A DNA stretch of 64,000 nucleotides from Punica granatum (lineage: Eukaryota > Streptophyta > Magnoliopsida > Myrtales > Lythraceae): assembly GCF_007655135.1 (NCBI RefSeq), contig NC_045133.1:1612001-1676000 (forward strand), written 5' to 3'. Positions 18,560 to 32,200 of this stretch are shown here, in pieces. A model generated the notes under the pieces. That model saw only the letters and a program-made list of their open reading frames with translations. It did no database searches and was not told the DNA's origin. The position numbers were made by a program, and so were the translations under genes. The stretch's first letter is position 1; every line of letters starts with the position of its first letter.

Positions 18560-20407
18560 CATTAATAATAAAAATATATACCTTAAATCTATCATTTTCC
18601 ACGGAGTCAACACTCTAATCAGCCAACTCATATTCAATCGCCTGTCGGAGGTGGGCCTGATTCGCGACACGTGTCATCCATTCAGTCGTGACTTCAGATG
18701 TGATCTCACAATCTCTGCCCTTCATATGCTCTATCCAATGCCGACGTTTTTGTAATCAATCCCAGGGGTCCCGCCTTATATAGACAAAATCGATGATACA
18801 CTGGGGACCGTAGATAAATCCCTCTCCGACTTTTAATTAAAATCTGACACATCATCTCTGTGGGGGCGATGGACTTCATCATACGTCTATACTACTCAAT
18901 TAATGACTCGTCGCGAGAGGTTATGCAACATTAAGCATGAGATCGTTCATTCATCGTTATGCTCTTTTCCTTGTCGTCATTCAGCAGTTCATGCTGTCCT
19001 AGGTGCTTATACTACATCATGCTCAAGGAGTGGCAGGAATTACCAGATAAGTCGAAGGTTGAATTTTATCTCATCCTTGTCCCACGTGATTGTAATCGCA
19101 CATCATTATTCTTAAAACACTTATCTCTCAATTACATCCTTCTTTTTATTGGTACATGACCTAAAAGTAGAGCAACAAAATCCGCGCAATCGGGTTTCTC
19201 TACAAACATTTCTAGTTGTCCTCAACAATTTGCACTGTCTCCACATGTAGGAGAATTGACGCTGATCGAATTCTATAACCAATGTTCGCCGCGACTTATC
19301 GATATCAGGAACCATCTAGGGAACAGAGAACTTCGAGTCATCGAGTTCTTCCCTCAACTTTTCTTCTTTATTATTATTGTAAGAGTGATTATGATATGCA
19401 CAACTTAAGTCTCCCTATCACGGAGCTACCGGGGATTAATCGAGCATGATTACATGCTCCGTGTACCGCCGGGAGGGTTCACAGAGCCCCTGAAATTAGT
19501 CGGAATAAAGTCTGGACATCCCGAATTAACATTAAAAAACAAAAAACCTTTAGTCTCCCTTTCATTGATGGCCCACTTGCATAATACGATTAAAGAAAGC
19601 CCTTTTGAGTTAGTGGGCCCATCAGCACCTACCAAGGCCCAATCGCTGGCATCTCTTCATAATACGTCCATTTTCTTTTTTTCTTTTTTTTCCTTTTATT
19701 ACTAATGAATTATTTTTTTCCCACATTACCGTTGCCAACCTTCTTTAAATGTGCAAATACCGCGTTGTGCTACTAGAAGCCCATACGTGTGAGCCTCGCC
19801 TGACACCTGTTCGGCTGTAGATGGGAGACGTCGGGCCCACTCTGCCACCTGGCCTCGTAGATCATTTGACAAAGTCAGGGATTTCATTAATTACAAGTGT
19901 ATATAATGCACGAAATTGTTCCTCTTAGATCTTCTTTTCGGTTTTGGAGGAGCCAGCGAGCGATTCCCTTAAATGGAACGATTCCGTATAAAGGATGCAG
20001 TTTGCTTAGGAGATTGGAGTGACATTGACGTGGACTTTAAGAATTTATAATCAAGCTATGCATCTAGAAAAGACGACATTAATTTTGACACTTGAATTTC
20101 TTAAGTTTAAAAGTGCGAATAGTTCGTAGAAAATTTTCAGTACGGGTGTTGAGATTTGAAAAGAAATCGTAGATATTCTGAGTGTGATTCAATGGAGATT
20201 GGCTTATCCTAATCAAGCTTTATTAATTGGTGCGGTTAAATGGTGGAGGCTATGACTATACGAGTGATCGAGGCTACACGCGACGGAGACCATATATGAT
20301 TATGAGTGACTGACAATGAATAGTGGATTGATTAAACCGACTTGATCCAACCTCATTAGATCGTCAAGGGATATTGTATAATCATATCAATATTATTGGA
20401 TCAATAG

Positions 20408-20435
<28 letters not shown>
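20408..20435 (+). repeat. (AT)n microsatellite
   Basis: About 14 uninterrupted AT dinucleotides. Similar shorter AT runs occur near 24841, 25036, 29648, 33363 and 37144. Confidence 0.9.
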
Positions 20436-20439
<4 letters not shown>

Positions 20440-22204
20440 CTTTATATGTTTGTATATGCGTGTTATTGTTGTTCGGAAGAAAAGAAACGACATTTTTCTT
20501 AACTTGTGATGTATCTAGATTTTTAGAACTATAATCACGCATGCGTGTATTTCCTTTTCTTCCGATGCATTTTCAGACATGTATATGCTTAATCTCGTAC
20601 GGTTGAATCCTGACATACTTCTCGAACGTGCTATACATTTGTAGCGTATATATACGTACAAGATAGCTCGATGGTATGGCAGTAATCTTTCTAATTTTTC
20701 CCTCTCTTCCTTTATTATTAACTGCATGCATGCAATCCTCCTCATTCCCTAAGGATATACGTACAATTTTTCCTTCAAAGTCAAAATTTTCAAAACAAGA
20801 AAACTAGAGACTATAATTAGGAAAAATCCAAGTTCCATATAATATTTTATTAGTCAGATCTAGCATAAAACCAATTTCTAGGTAGACGTAACTCGGGTTT
20901 GTATTCTTCTTCATCACCATGAAGAATTAAAGAATGAGAAAAATTATAAGAAGGCTTCTCTAAAAAATTACCAAATAGGACGCATAGGTTGATACAAATC
21001 GTCATAATCGATCATCACAAAATTACATTTTGAGCTTTGAAGTTTAAAACTCATTTATATATACTAGCCTTCTCTCACGCCATGCCCTTACATCTTTGCA
21101 CAAACTCAAGATTCTTATTTAAAAAAATATTTTGATTTTTTATTTACCCTCACAAAATTTATTAATTTTAGAATAGATAGTGAAAAAGACAACGGAGGAT
21201 ATTTTTAAGGTGATGGAGTAATTGATTTTTTTATTATATTTAATATTTTCCTTGAGAATAGAAAAAATTTCAATAGTTTATGTATATAATCAAATTGAAC
21301 TTTAGGAAAGATGGTGATTTACAAAATGTTTTATTTAAACAATTGTATAAGATAATATCTATCATGTAGTGCACGTATTCAGAAAGATGGTCATTTACTT
21401 TAACATCTTCGGATAAGCTGAAATTGAGTATGCATACAAAGATGTCCACATAATATATGTGCATTGAATCACGATCGTTTCAATGATACAATAAGTCCAA
21501 TCGAATTTTTTTCAAGTTTTAATTTCAGTTATATGCTTTTCATGCGTTGTCCCCATCAATGTGTTCTAATTGAAAGCGTAGGTGACACATTGTCCGTCTT
21601 TCTTTTATTGATATGATTTATTTGTTATACATATTTTTTTTTAATTACAGAGGAGGTTGATGAGATGAGATCTAATGAAGAAAAAAGAAATAATTAAAAT
21701 TAAAATTCTAAAAATCTTCAAAAATAATTTTAAAATTTACAATGTTTCATCTCATTCATGAAAATTAAATTTAGAATTTATTGATTTCAAAGTTGAGATG
21801 AATATGATGTATAAATGAAGTATGTATACCCATTTCTTGTGTTAGGTTTTTAAAATTTATGTTCATATATACACACCCATGCACACACAGACGATGATAT
21901 ATTTATATGTATTTTGTCTCGTTCTATTAATCATTAGATGTAAGCACGTACACGTGGCATGTGAAAGGCCGTAGATAAGCTTATCGGAGGTCATAATAAA
22001 GGGGGGAGACGTCGATGTCAATTTCCGGCCAATAAATAAACAGAACCCTCTCTCTAATATATATAAAGTGAATTGAAGAGGAAAAATAGTCAAAAATAAC
22101 GTCGACTCCCAACAATCCAACCACGAGTCTTCCCACTGATTGCTACTCCGTTTTTATCGTTTTGTCTCGTTAATTCATCAAAATAAAATCAATATAAATA
22201 TAGA

Positions 22205-22275
22205 TATAACCAATATGAGTTGAATTAGATGATTCAACGCATATTCTTTTTAAATGAGATCTTAAATTTAAATTT
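22205..22275 (+). repeat. Possible degenerate SINE-like repeat, opposite orientation
   Basis: AATATGAGTTGAATTAGATGATTCAACGCAT and the AAATGAGATCTTAAATTTAAA that follows resemble the reverse complement of the right end of the repeats at 17866 and 33544 (AACATGAGTTGATTCAAGCG). Divergence is high, so this is tentative. Confidence 0.3.
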
Positions 22276-22279
22276 TATG

Positions 22280-24508
22280 AATGAAATAAATTGAAGATTG
22301 AAAAAACTTTTGGCAATCCAGTTTGAATTTGGATTAAAAGTGATGCATACGACTTTTGGTCTTGGATATCAGATGTGCAGACAAAAAATATATACATATA
22401 TACGTATCGATTTTTAAGGGTCCTTTAATTAAGTAAAACAAAAATGTTGGCATCATCGTCCGACAATCTTCTAATGCAGTATTCAAGCATTCCTCCCTTT
22501 CTTCCGTTTCTGACTGATTCAATGGCATTATTCATGCATGTCAGCAAATTAAAGAACGAAGGAAAAAAAAAAAGGAGCAAAGGAAATGGATTTCGACGTT
22601 GTTTCGATATCGTAGTTTACAATGAAAGAAAAACGCTATGGTTCCGAGATTGTAGCTTGATTTAAAATTATCAATTGCTGTGTTTTGGGCGGCTAAATGA
22701 TGAAAAGTTATGTATGTCTTCTACTGATCTTTCGTGGATTACCAACTCACAAAGCTCGAAGTTAAAGAAACTAAAGGGCTAAAAACCGGCCAAATTATAT
22801 GATTATCTGGTTCATGTGAAAATACTAATAAAGTTTATATATATATTTATTTATTTTTGGGAGTAAAACCACACTAAATTAAGGATGCAAAGCCACAACG
22901 GGGGATGCGTGCTGGGATTAATGAATTATGGAAGCATTTTGTTGCGTGAAAAGTACAAGAAAAGCTCTCTATCATTTCACATCATGCCGTCGTCGAATTC
23001 GGCCCACGCCCAGAGTAATACCAATCTCTATTATCCGACTTCAGTTTTCACCGACAACAGAAAATAGACGGTCGTTCAATCTCTATTCGGATTGCACATA
23101 TTACATAGACCTCACACTTTGGTATCCATAGTAACTGAATGGATTCGGCTCCAGAAAGTTACGAGTAGAGTTTAGCTCTCTCTGATATTGACTTGTGATA
23201 CATACGAGAAAGATCGTGTAGGTCGATTTTCCGAATTGTCATAAGGCATGGAGGCCGTAATATATATCGGAACAGTATTTTTTACACAATTGTCATATAT
23301 AGATAGACACAATTACCAATCATATGCCAAAGTGTTTCTTAAATATAATTTTCAAGTCTTCTATTTTCGGATTAGTGAAAATTACTTTTTTCCATTTTTG
23401 GGCGGAGGAGACGTTTTTCAAACATGGGTTTCTAGACATTTGGAAAAAAAAGTAAGCTTCGTCCTGTTTACTTAATAATTCAATCCTACTTTCCTAAATT
23501 TCTTCGAGAGTCATATGAAACTTGTGAAAGATCATTAAAAGAGTAATGTCCTTAAATAGATAAATTATAATGTCTCAAATCAAATATATATTGAAACCCA
23601 GCTAACTCATTTCTCTTGTCACGAACTTTTTTTCTCTAATCTGTGCATAATTTATAATATAATTGTCGAAACACTCAAATCCATCCTATGTACTATAACA
23701 ACTTAAAACGTAAAACGCCCAACTTTTTATTTTCAAATTTTTTCGCACGTTTGAACTTAACATGAATACATTTTCTTTCGTTTTTAGCTCTGTCTTCGTA
23801 GTTACAAATAGCTACAAAACACTCGAAAAACTTATGAGAAAATAGAGTTATATAAGGTTATATATATAATATAATCAAATTAAGCATAGCCAAGAATATA
23901 TTGCATAAATATTGTTTAAACTGTATGCAACATACCATATGCTTTTGCCCGACACTTTAAAATTAAATAATTTCTGGCATTCTCCACATCGCATTTTAGA
24001 CAAATTCACATGCCTGCTGATCAAGAAGAGACATATGTAACTAATTTAGGTTAATTAAGAACAAATTAACGTGCTAATTTAAAGCACTTTTTTTGGGACA
24101 AAATATGCATATATCATTATCTTTTTCTCTTCTTTTCTTTTTTTTTTTTTGCAATCCTTATCAGATTAATTAATTCGAAAAGCTAGCTGTCCAATTCAAT
24201 TTTTCTATTTACTTGACTAATTTCAGTACGTATGTGTCAATAATCAACTTCCAAGATTCAAATTGCATCAAATTCCAACATCACCGTCATAGTTTAAATT
24301 GAGACCACTTACTATCATAAGATAAAATGACGTACACGTATTTATATCTCTGCTTTATTATTTGCAAAATTACTCAGTTAATACCCTAGATATATTCATA
24401 TAGCTATGAACGGCCATGCACTCCAAAATCGATATCTGTCGATATACGTCAGTTATATCCATGAAGAGAATGATATGTGTGTGTGCAAGCACTGATAATA
24501 CACGCATG
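22280..24508. other. Gene-poor spacer upstream of the MYB gene, second part
   Basis: AT-rich, no recognisable gene, RNA or complete mobile element. Confidence 0.4.
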
Positions 24509-24691
24509 CAGAGGCGAAGCCAGTTAATTGGCAGGAGGAGGCAATTACCCACCTTGAACTTTGGATTTTTTTTTAAATTTTACCCCAAAACTATGTAAAA
24601 TTAGTATTTTGCCCCTTAAAAAAATATTTATGTACTATTTATATCAAGTAATATTTTTGCCCCCCGGATAAAAATCCTGGCTCCGTCCCTG
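24509..24691. mobile_element. 183-bp hAT-like MITE
   Basis: The ends CAGAGGCGAAGCCAG and CTGGCTCCGTCCCTG are inverted repeats over 15 bp with two mismatches. The flanks CACGCATG and CTCACATG agree at six of eight positions, which fits an aged 8-bp target duplication of a hAT element. The interior is AT-rich with TTTTGCCCC motifs and has no coding potential. Confidence 0.75.
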
Positions 24692-26515
24692 CTCACATGC
24701 TACGCCTATGCATAACTTTTCTCTATTGTTCAAAATCAAGCTAATTCATTACTCTTGATTTTTTTTTCGTGCATAAATTTCGGTTCATGCTATAACATGA
24801 ATAAGCTAAACTGAATTGAATTAGTTATGCCTATTAGCATTATATATATATATATATATATTTATAGAAACTACAAATACAATACACATTTGCCATGACT
24901 CGTTCCTTTAAATTGTAATTAGTCGGAGATTGTAATACGCGACTTGGAAAGACAACAATTTTTTCAGGTTGACAAAGTAATATATATTCATGTTGGTGTG
25001 TACATCAAAAAGATATCAGAGATATATGTGCGTGTATATATATATATATATATTATTTTTTTATTTTTTTGCTCGCAGTGTATATATATGTTGTTGTATA
25101 CATCAAAATTATCAAATTTATATGAGGCCCCGCGGCATATCATTATCAGAACAATTAAGATGTGGTGGCAATGATATAAACGGGCGATCCTTTTTCTGAT
25201 GATTTTTTTTCCCCATATGCAGATGATTTTATGGGAAAGGAATTTCTCTGCATATTGTTTAACTTATCGCAATAATAAGCTGTTGGAAATTGGGATTGTT
25301 ATTTTACTCTCCTCTCTTCCCCTACTCTTAAATGACTTGGCCATATTATATTTACCTGTATTCGTGATTTCTTTCTTTAAATGTTGTCATACACAGTGTA
25401 CAGTTAATGCGTATACGCTATGACCTCTCTTCCAGATCCTCAAGTAGATTAATTGTATATATTCTGTTGTTCGAAATTAATTCTCTATGAATATATGTAT
25501 AGTGGTATATACTTGCCCCATCACCAAAATGTAACCAGCGGGTGCAACAAATGAATTGGCCACGTAGAGTCTTCGGACACGAATGGGGGATACTAATAGT
25601 CATAATTATCTATATATAAGTTTATATTTAAATATTTGAATGGACTCTAATATTTATTAATAATAAAAGGGAAAACAAAGGTAAAAAAAAATTGCAAGAG
25701 AGTAATAAAAAAATTATTACTAACCAATTCAAGTACGTAGGCTCAAAGGAGCGAGAAGAGCATTGAAGTGGAAGAGGGAGTAGATGTAATTGTTATGATA
25801 GCTTTTAGCCCACAGAAAAAAATTTATGGTTCCTAAGGAATTAAAATGTGGCAACAGAAAGTTTTCTATGAATCGGCTTCTTCGTTGCCGATGATCCATT
25901 TAATTTGACTGCTCTCATCAATTAATATCGTGATCTATAATAGCTGTTTGCATATTTATAATTTGGACTCAACAATAGAGTTAAATTATTGTCGTAGCAA
26001 TTCACCCAAAAAATTATTGTCGTAGCACATTGCCGAATTGTGAATAATACTTAGACAGTGATGATTTAATTCTCTTAAGCTATGAAAGGGATGAAAAAAA
26101 GGAGTTGAAGTTGCCAAATACGATATTCCTTTGTCTCGTCAATTGCGTACGGGATCCCTTGATAAATTTTCATTTGCTTGTCTGCATTTTTTAGTATGTA
26201 CTCAATATTTACGTACACCCACTTGCCAGCTGTGCTATTCTTGGTGACAAGTAGGAGTGTGTATTGCACCGTTAAACAATACTTTAGTTTTAATATCCGC
26301 GATCATATAAAGGTTTGGAAATGGTTGATCTCTATCTTGAATGGTATTGATCCTTTAACAGTTCAAACATATTAAAATGAAGACATTCAGTCTCATCGAC
26401 TGATCAGACCTGGTCTTGGACTGAAGCATACATATAGAACTATAACTATATGACTGTCAATCGCCATGCTCTCGAAAGACCTTTGTTTAAGCGGTTGCTT
26501 GAACATAGATGAATC
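24692..26515. other. Gene-poor spacer upstream of the MYB gene, third part
   Basis: AT-rich with (AT)n tracts at about 24841-24862 and 25036-25052. No gene recognised. Confidence 0.4.
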
Positions 26516-26530
26516 AAAGAATGAGTCGAT

Positions 26531-26660
26531 ACTGCAACTAGTTGACTTGGGAGTAGCTCTTGGGTATTTTTTATTTTACTCCGTATAGAGGAAAATGGTA
26601 TTGGTTTCTGATGTAAATTCATCTGTTATCAATGAAGTTTCATCATTTATCCAAAAAAAA
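26531..26660 (+). mobile_element. Short poly(A) retroposon insertion with 15-bp target duplication
   Basis: The 15-mer AAAGAATGAGTCGAT occurs at 26516-26530 and again at 26661-26675. The 130 bp between ends in a run of A immediately before the second copy. Target duplication plus poly(A) is the signature of target-primed reverse transcription. The short body (ACTGCAACTAGTTGACTTGG to TTTCATCATTTATCC) suggests a heavily 5'-truncated LINE or a small SINE. Confidence 0.82.
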
Positions 26661-26675
26661 AAAGAATGAGTCGAT

Positions 26676-27416
26676 GTACATGTATAAGGTTAAGGACTTG
26701 ATGATGAACAAGAGGATAAGAATGATGAATTAGGGTTTGATCTTCAAGAGATAGAAAGAGAGGGGTGCACAATAATGAATGCCACACGGCTTGTAAGTCC
26801 AAAGCAGAGCTGACTTTTGCAAAAGCAAATACACACAAGAAGAGGGAGTAAATGCTCTTTTGACTCTTTTTGGAACTTAGTCCCTCACCCCTCCCCACCT
26901 CTCTTCAATTTCCTTTTCTCATTGTCCATTTTCTTTCTTCCTCCTTTCCTTTTTTTTTTTAATGAGAAATGTCTATTGACCTAGTACAATGAAATAAAAA
27001 TCATAAATATTTAATAAAATGTCACGGATAGTCCCAACCAAATATCGAACTTGAAATATCTTCATTATCAGACAAGAGCATGTCACTGCACTATATTGTC
27101 TTTATTCTTCCTTCTCTTCTTAAGTTATATATATGTAACGAAGAGCGACAAAGTTGACAAACTGTATGTCCTATGCAAATGTACTTGTAGTATAGAAATA
27201 CAATATTCGCTGGAAACACCTTGTGATGATACAAGTTATTGAAACTCGAGTGAGAATTAATTTCAGCTCCTAGTTGATGGGCTGTGATACTTCGAGATTT
27301 TACCCAAAAATAAATAAATATTAAATAAAGAAAATCCTCTCACAGACATACAGGTCAGCGTCCCAAAGACTTCTTCAATTCTTCTCTTCATCCTTCTCCT
27401 TCTCCCTGTCTCTCTC
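26676..27416 (+). other. Proximal promoter region of the MYB gene
   Basis: No gene. The last ~80 bp before the TATA box are pyrimidine-rich (CTTCTC and TCTCTCTCT runs), common near plant transcription starts. Confidence 0.5.
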
Positions 27417-27424
27417 TATATATA
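27417..27424 (+). promoter_or_regulatory. TATA box of the MYB gene
   Basis: TATATATA follows a CT-rich tract at about 27395-27416 and lies 158 bp before the ATG, leaving room for a leader of roughly 125 bases. Confidence 0.6.
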
Positions 27425-27574
27425 CGCAGGCAAGCCCTTGGTCCCTGTACTAAGACTGATCTTGCCTTAGCAAAGCAATTCCACCTCCAAACCATAACAT
27501 CCACATATATTTCCTACGCATATATCAACCTTTAGAAACATCGGAAAGAGTGTTACAGAAGGAAGAAGGAAGAT

Positions 27575-29260
27575 ATGGGAAGACCGCCGTGCTGCGACAA
27601 GATAGGGGTGAAGAAAGGGCCGTGGACACCCGAGGAAGACATTATCCTGGTCTCTTACATCCAAGAACACGGCCCCGGCAATTGGCGATCCGTTCCAACT
27701 AACACCGGTAAATACTAAAATTTCCCTTCATCAGTTCTTTTTTTCTTTTTTCTTTTTTCTTTTTGGGCTTTTCCCCTCATAGAACTGATTAACCAGATAA
27801 CTTTGAACATGTAAATTTCCCTTTTCTTTTTCTTTTTAAAATTATTTTTGCGTTTTTATGGGGACGGTTGGTTAGGCCATTAATTGGTGTTATAAAGACC
27901 CACAGCTGTAAGTCCTGCTGGGTTTTTTTCCCTAGGTTTTCTCACCTTCTCGCATAGAAGTCCTCCGTTGTTGTCTCTACATGGGTTTTGACTTAGATTT
28001 GAAGACAACAAAATCTTTTGGCTTGATATACAAAAATTTGCATTTCTTATTATGTCTGTGAAATGATCGATCATCGTACTTGTGTAGGTTTGTTGAGGTG
28101 CAGTAAGAGCTGCAGGCTGAGGTGGACTAACTATCTCCGGCCGGGTATCAAGCGTGGCAACTTCACTGAGGATGAGGAGAAGACGATCATTCATCTCCAA
28201 GCTCTTCTTGGTAACAGGTAGCATTTTCAACAACTATATTTTCGTATTAGTTGGAAGAAAATACATCTGCCCTAGAATTATTGGGGTCTTTAAAAAGATT
28301 AGATAACTAATTAAATTGATTTATGTGTACTGCTCATGCGGTTATGCCGATTCCCGATGCCTAAAATTATTGGTTTAAATCTATTGTTTACGATAATTGT
28401 AAATTGATGCAAATTATGTGCTTGATTTTGGTGTTCCATCCAGATGGGCGGCCATAGCGTCTTACCTTCCCCAGAGGACAGATAACGACATCAAGAACTA
28501 TTGGAACACCCACCTGAAGAAGAAGCTCAGGAGGTTCCAGTCGGGTGTCGACAGCAGCGAAGAGGGTTTTCGATCATCGCAGCCGTCCATGTCTAAGGGC
28601 CAATGGGAGAGAAGGCTCCAAACAGATATCCACATGGCCAAACAGGCCCTATGTGAGGCCCTGTCCTTGGACAAATCGAGCCCTTTCCTAACCCAACATG
28701 CCACAAAACCAGTGACATCCTCAAGTGATGTCTTTGATGTTAACAGTTGCAACGATGTTGCCGCTAGTAAGCTGTCCCAGTCGTCCTCTGCTTATGCGTC
28801 TAGTGCCGACAACATAGCAAGGTTGCTCGAAGGTTGGATGAAGAATTCCCCCCAGAAAAAATCGCCCTGTTCGTCATCTTCCCGCTCAGCCCAAACCAAA
28901 TCAGAGACCACCACCACCACGACTACCCACGAGAACAACTCATTCGCCAACACTAATAATTACATGCTCGCCTCCGGTTCGAGCTCGAGTGATGGCGGGT
29001 TTGACTCCCTGTTCAGCTTTAACTCTTCCAACTCCGACGTGGTCTCCACCCAATCGGACTCGCCGGAAGGGTACTGCCCATTCCAAGACGAGAGCAAGCC
29101 GAATTTGGAGGCCATTGCCCCGTCTCAAGTCCCCTTCTCTTTGCTTGAGAAATGGCTATTAGATGATAACTGTGGATTCACTCAAGGCCATGCTTATGAT
29201 CTCATTAATAACATGGCAATAGATGATGATGGTGATCATGAGGAGCGTTCCTTGTTTTAA
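27575..29260 (+). CDS. R2R3-MYB transcription factor, subgroup 1 (MYB30/31/60/94/96 type)
   Basis: Three exons, 27575-27707, 28088-28217 and 28444-29260, encode 359 aa; the two introns split the MYB domain at the positions usual for R2R3-MYBs. The domain starts [20 protein letters not shown], and R2 and R3 carry the regular Trp spacing with [17 protein letters not shown] and [20 protein letters not shown]. Downstream are subgroup-1 signatures: [37 protein letters not shown] and [10 protein letters not shown]. Factors of this group control cuticular wax and very-long-chain lipid genes, drought responses and, for MYB60, stomatal opening. From gene order (next to GST, RINGv and EMB514 homologues) the closest relatives are probably MYB31, MYB94 and MYB96; sequence alone does not separate these from MYB60. 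It acts in the nucleus. Its gene-poor flanks of about 10 kb on each side could hold long-range control elements. Confidence 0.95.
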
Positions 29261-32200
29261 TTAGGGTTTGTTTAAATTAGTGCTGTCTAATTAGGTCATA
29301 TAGAGAGAGCGAGAGAGCGCTTTTGATTAGTTTTTGAAATTTCGTTCTTTTTTTTTTTTCTCAATGTCTTTTTAGGGTTTGTAGGGATTGAGCTTTTGTT
29401 AGAAGAAGATATGAAGAAGAAGTTGCTGCCTGGCCCAAAGGCGAAAGACGTAACACCATCTCACCGACTACTTCTCTCTGAAGAACACAAAGAAGATAAA
29501 GTGTAAATTACAAGTACACATATCCTTGATGTATGCTATATATTTCCGGTAATTATAATCTAATATATATATATATACGTATGTATGTATGTATATCAAT
29601 AAGTACCCTCTTTTCGTCTGGAAATGTAGATCTTGTGTTCTTGATCAATGAATATATATATATATATATATAGTACTATATTCTCAAGATCACGGTGAAA
29701 ATATTCATTCCCGAAAATGATCTTGAGGTGTTCATGGATTATATTTACGTATCTCTCATTAATGATCAATTTAAAGGATGTAATTTTCTGGTCCTCGTAT
29801 CCTCATGCTATAAACCCAATAAATCCATAATCGTTTTATAATATAGTACATTAGTTTTTTTCTCTTCAAGGCTTACTCATGGCCAAAGGAGCCGAGCCAT
29901 AAGTAAGCACACAATGTTGATGATATCTTGTAAAGCATATATAGCTTTTATATATGGTTATTAATTTCTCACTGTCTTAATGGGCCAACGTGCATACGAT
30001 ATTACGTAGCTCTGTGCGTAAGATTTATCAGTTTTCTGCAATTCCAATATCAACACAAATATATATATATGGCCTATGTTTTTCATTTCAATTTTGCATC
30101 AATGTGAGGCCAGTTAACATCACTCTTGACGTGTATAACTTGGTCTATAGACCCTTTAGTTGACATGTTTAAGCAACATAATCTATAAGCTAATTTCTTC
30201 GTGATGCAGTTTTAATTTGTACTTACAAAAATGTGTGAAATCATTTTTTTTCTCTCTTGGGCATTTTGAAATTTAAAAACCTGTGAAAATTAAATACTAA
30301 ACAGTAAACATTAACGGAAGAAATCCGGGGCAAGATTTGCCTTGGGAATATGCAAAAAGGGGGGAGAGAAAGGGAGAAATGCATGGGTCTTTTGTCTTAA
30401 ATGAAAACACGTTGGGGTTTTGACTCTTGCCAGTTTTTACAAGTTGGAATTGGAATTTCCTGTGCAGTTTCCTCATATTAATATATATACATATACATAC
30501 ATATATATGTATGTATGCACCCATTCTGTAAAGGGCATTCATTACCAAAGAGAGAGCTAGCAATTCCATGAGGCCCTCATGAGCAGTGTAACCAATTTGC
30601 GCGGTAAAAAGAACAAAAAAGAACCCAAAATATTTAACCAAAAAAAGAAGAAGAAAAGAAATAAAGAGCTTTCCGCACTGTCAAGCAAAAGAGAATTAAT
30701 TGACCACATCGCGATTCTTGCCTTTTCCCACTTCCATTGTTGGATATATATACATATAGTTAATTATATCCAAAAACAATATATATAATAATTTATGTTA
30801 AACGTCATAGTGCAATGGCCGGTCATGATCCTAAATTCGTTCTTCGAGATGCACGACAACTTGTTGAGATCTTTATAACTTATCAATTATGTATATATGC
30901 TGGCCATTGCCAAGGCCAAGGGCTTCCGATCGAATAATAGCAAAGTTAACCCCATGAGAGAAATCATGTGAATTCTCGTGAGGTTTCATGTGGTTAAGAT
31001 CCCATGCATGCAATGAGAGCTTTCTCCGGGGATGGATACATGATGTTTGTAAGTTCAGCTTTAAGCCATAAATAAAAGAATAAAAAGACAAGGCCGCAGT
31101 TCCACAAACATGAAAGCAAAATCCTTTTCTTCTTCCTTACAGAAAAAGAAATCCTTTTCTTCCTTATTTTTTATTTGTTTATTAATTTATTTTCTTGTCT
31201 GACATTTGAAATGAGCATGTACTTGGTCAGTAATTGAGGTTTCATCAGAACTGTCTTAATAAATTACTAATAAAAATAAAATATAATGTAAACATAACTG
31301 TAGTACAAAACGGGGCCATGAGTATATATTGCACATGTTTCCTCATCAGAATGTCATCATTCTGAATATCTACCCTCGTTAGCCTTTTTTGAAATATAAA
31401 CGTGGTTTTTATTTTTATTTTTAAAAATCATTCGGGCAATCATATATGTTACCCAAAAACAAACAAACAAACATGTTCAGTTAAAAGGAATCATCATGGC
31501 AATTTTGCACACTAAAAAAGATCACGGGCATGGACAGATAGGTTATATTTTAAGTATCGGACTTACTACAACAATTTGAGGTTGAAATTTTGTTGTCCCT
31601 AATAATTAAACTCGACTTGTAACTCCACAGATCCGCCCCTAAATCCAAACTGCAATGTCGAAAGTCAAGAAAACAATACCTGAGAATTACGATATTAATT
31701 GCACACTCTATATATATTTCTGCTTTTAGTTTTTCTTTTCTTTTTTTCCTCAGTTAGGCATGGTGCCCGCATGTTACAGAGTAGCACGTAATACATTTAT
31801 TAAAAAAGCCGAAAACTCAAAAAAGTTATATTATTTGAAAATTTGGCAATCTCAAAATATTTATTACAATGAAAAATTGAAAAATTCAAAATATATCATG
31901 TAAATAATCATACTTCATTAGATAATATTTATTTAAAATAAAAAAAATAAAATTTACTAAATAATATTATAAAAATATTTCAAAACTTTTAAGCTTGATA
32001 TTTATCAATAATTTACAAATAATTCGTGTAGGTCACTAAATTTTTTCATAATACTTGTATGAATTGAGTTATTCTAATAAAAAATTTAAATATTTTGGCT
32101 CATTACATTAAAGAAGAGTAAAATGCAAAGCAAATATATGATATATTTTATTAATTTATTCGTTAAAAAATAAATAAAAGTGAGGAGTGTCGTTTACCTT

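Larger units (their letters stand above)
18056..22199. other. Gene-poor spacer upstream of the MYB gene, first part
   Basis: No gene is supported. It holds an (AAATT)n run at 18529-18559 and an (AT)n run at 20408-20435. A GC-richer block at 19440-19545 (ACCGCCGGGAGGGTTCACAG, ending in ATTAACATTAAAAAACAAAAAA) looks like the A-rich 3' end of a retroposon. The many short ORFs are AT-rich chance frames. Confidence 0.45.
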
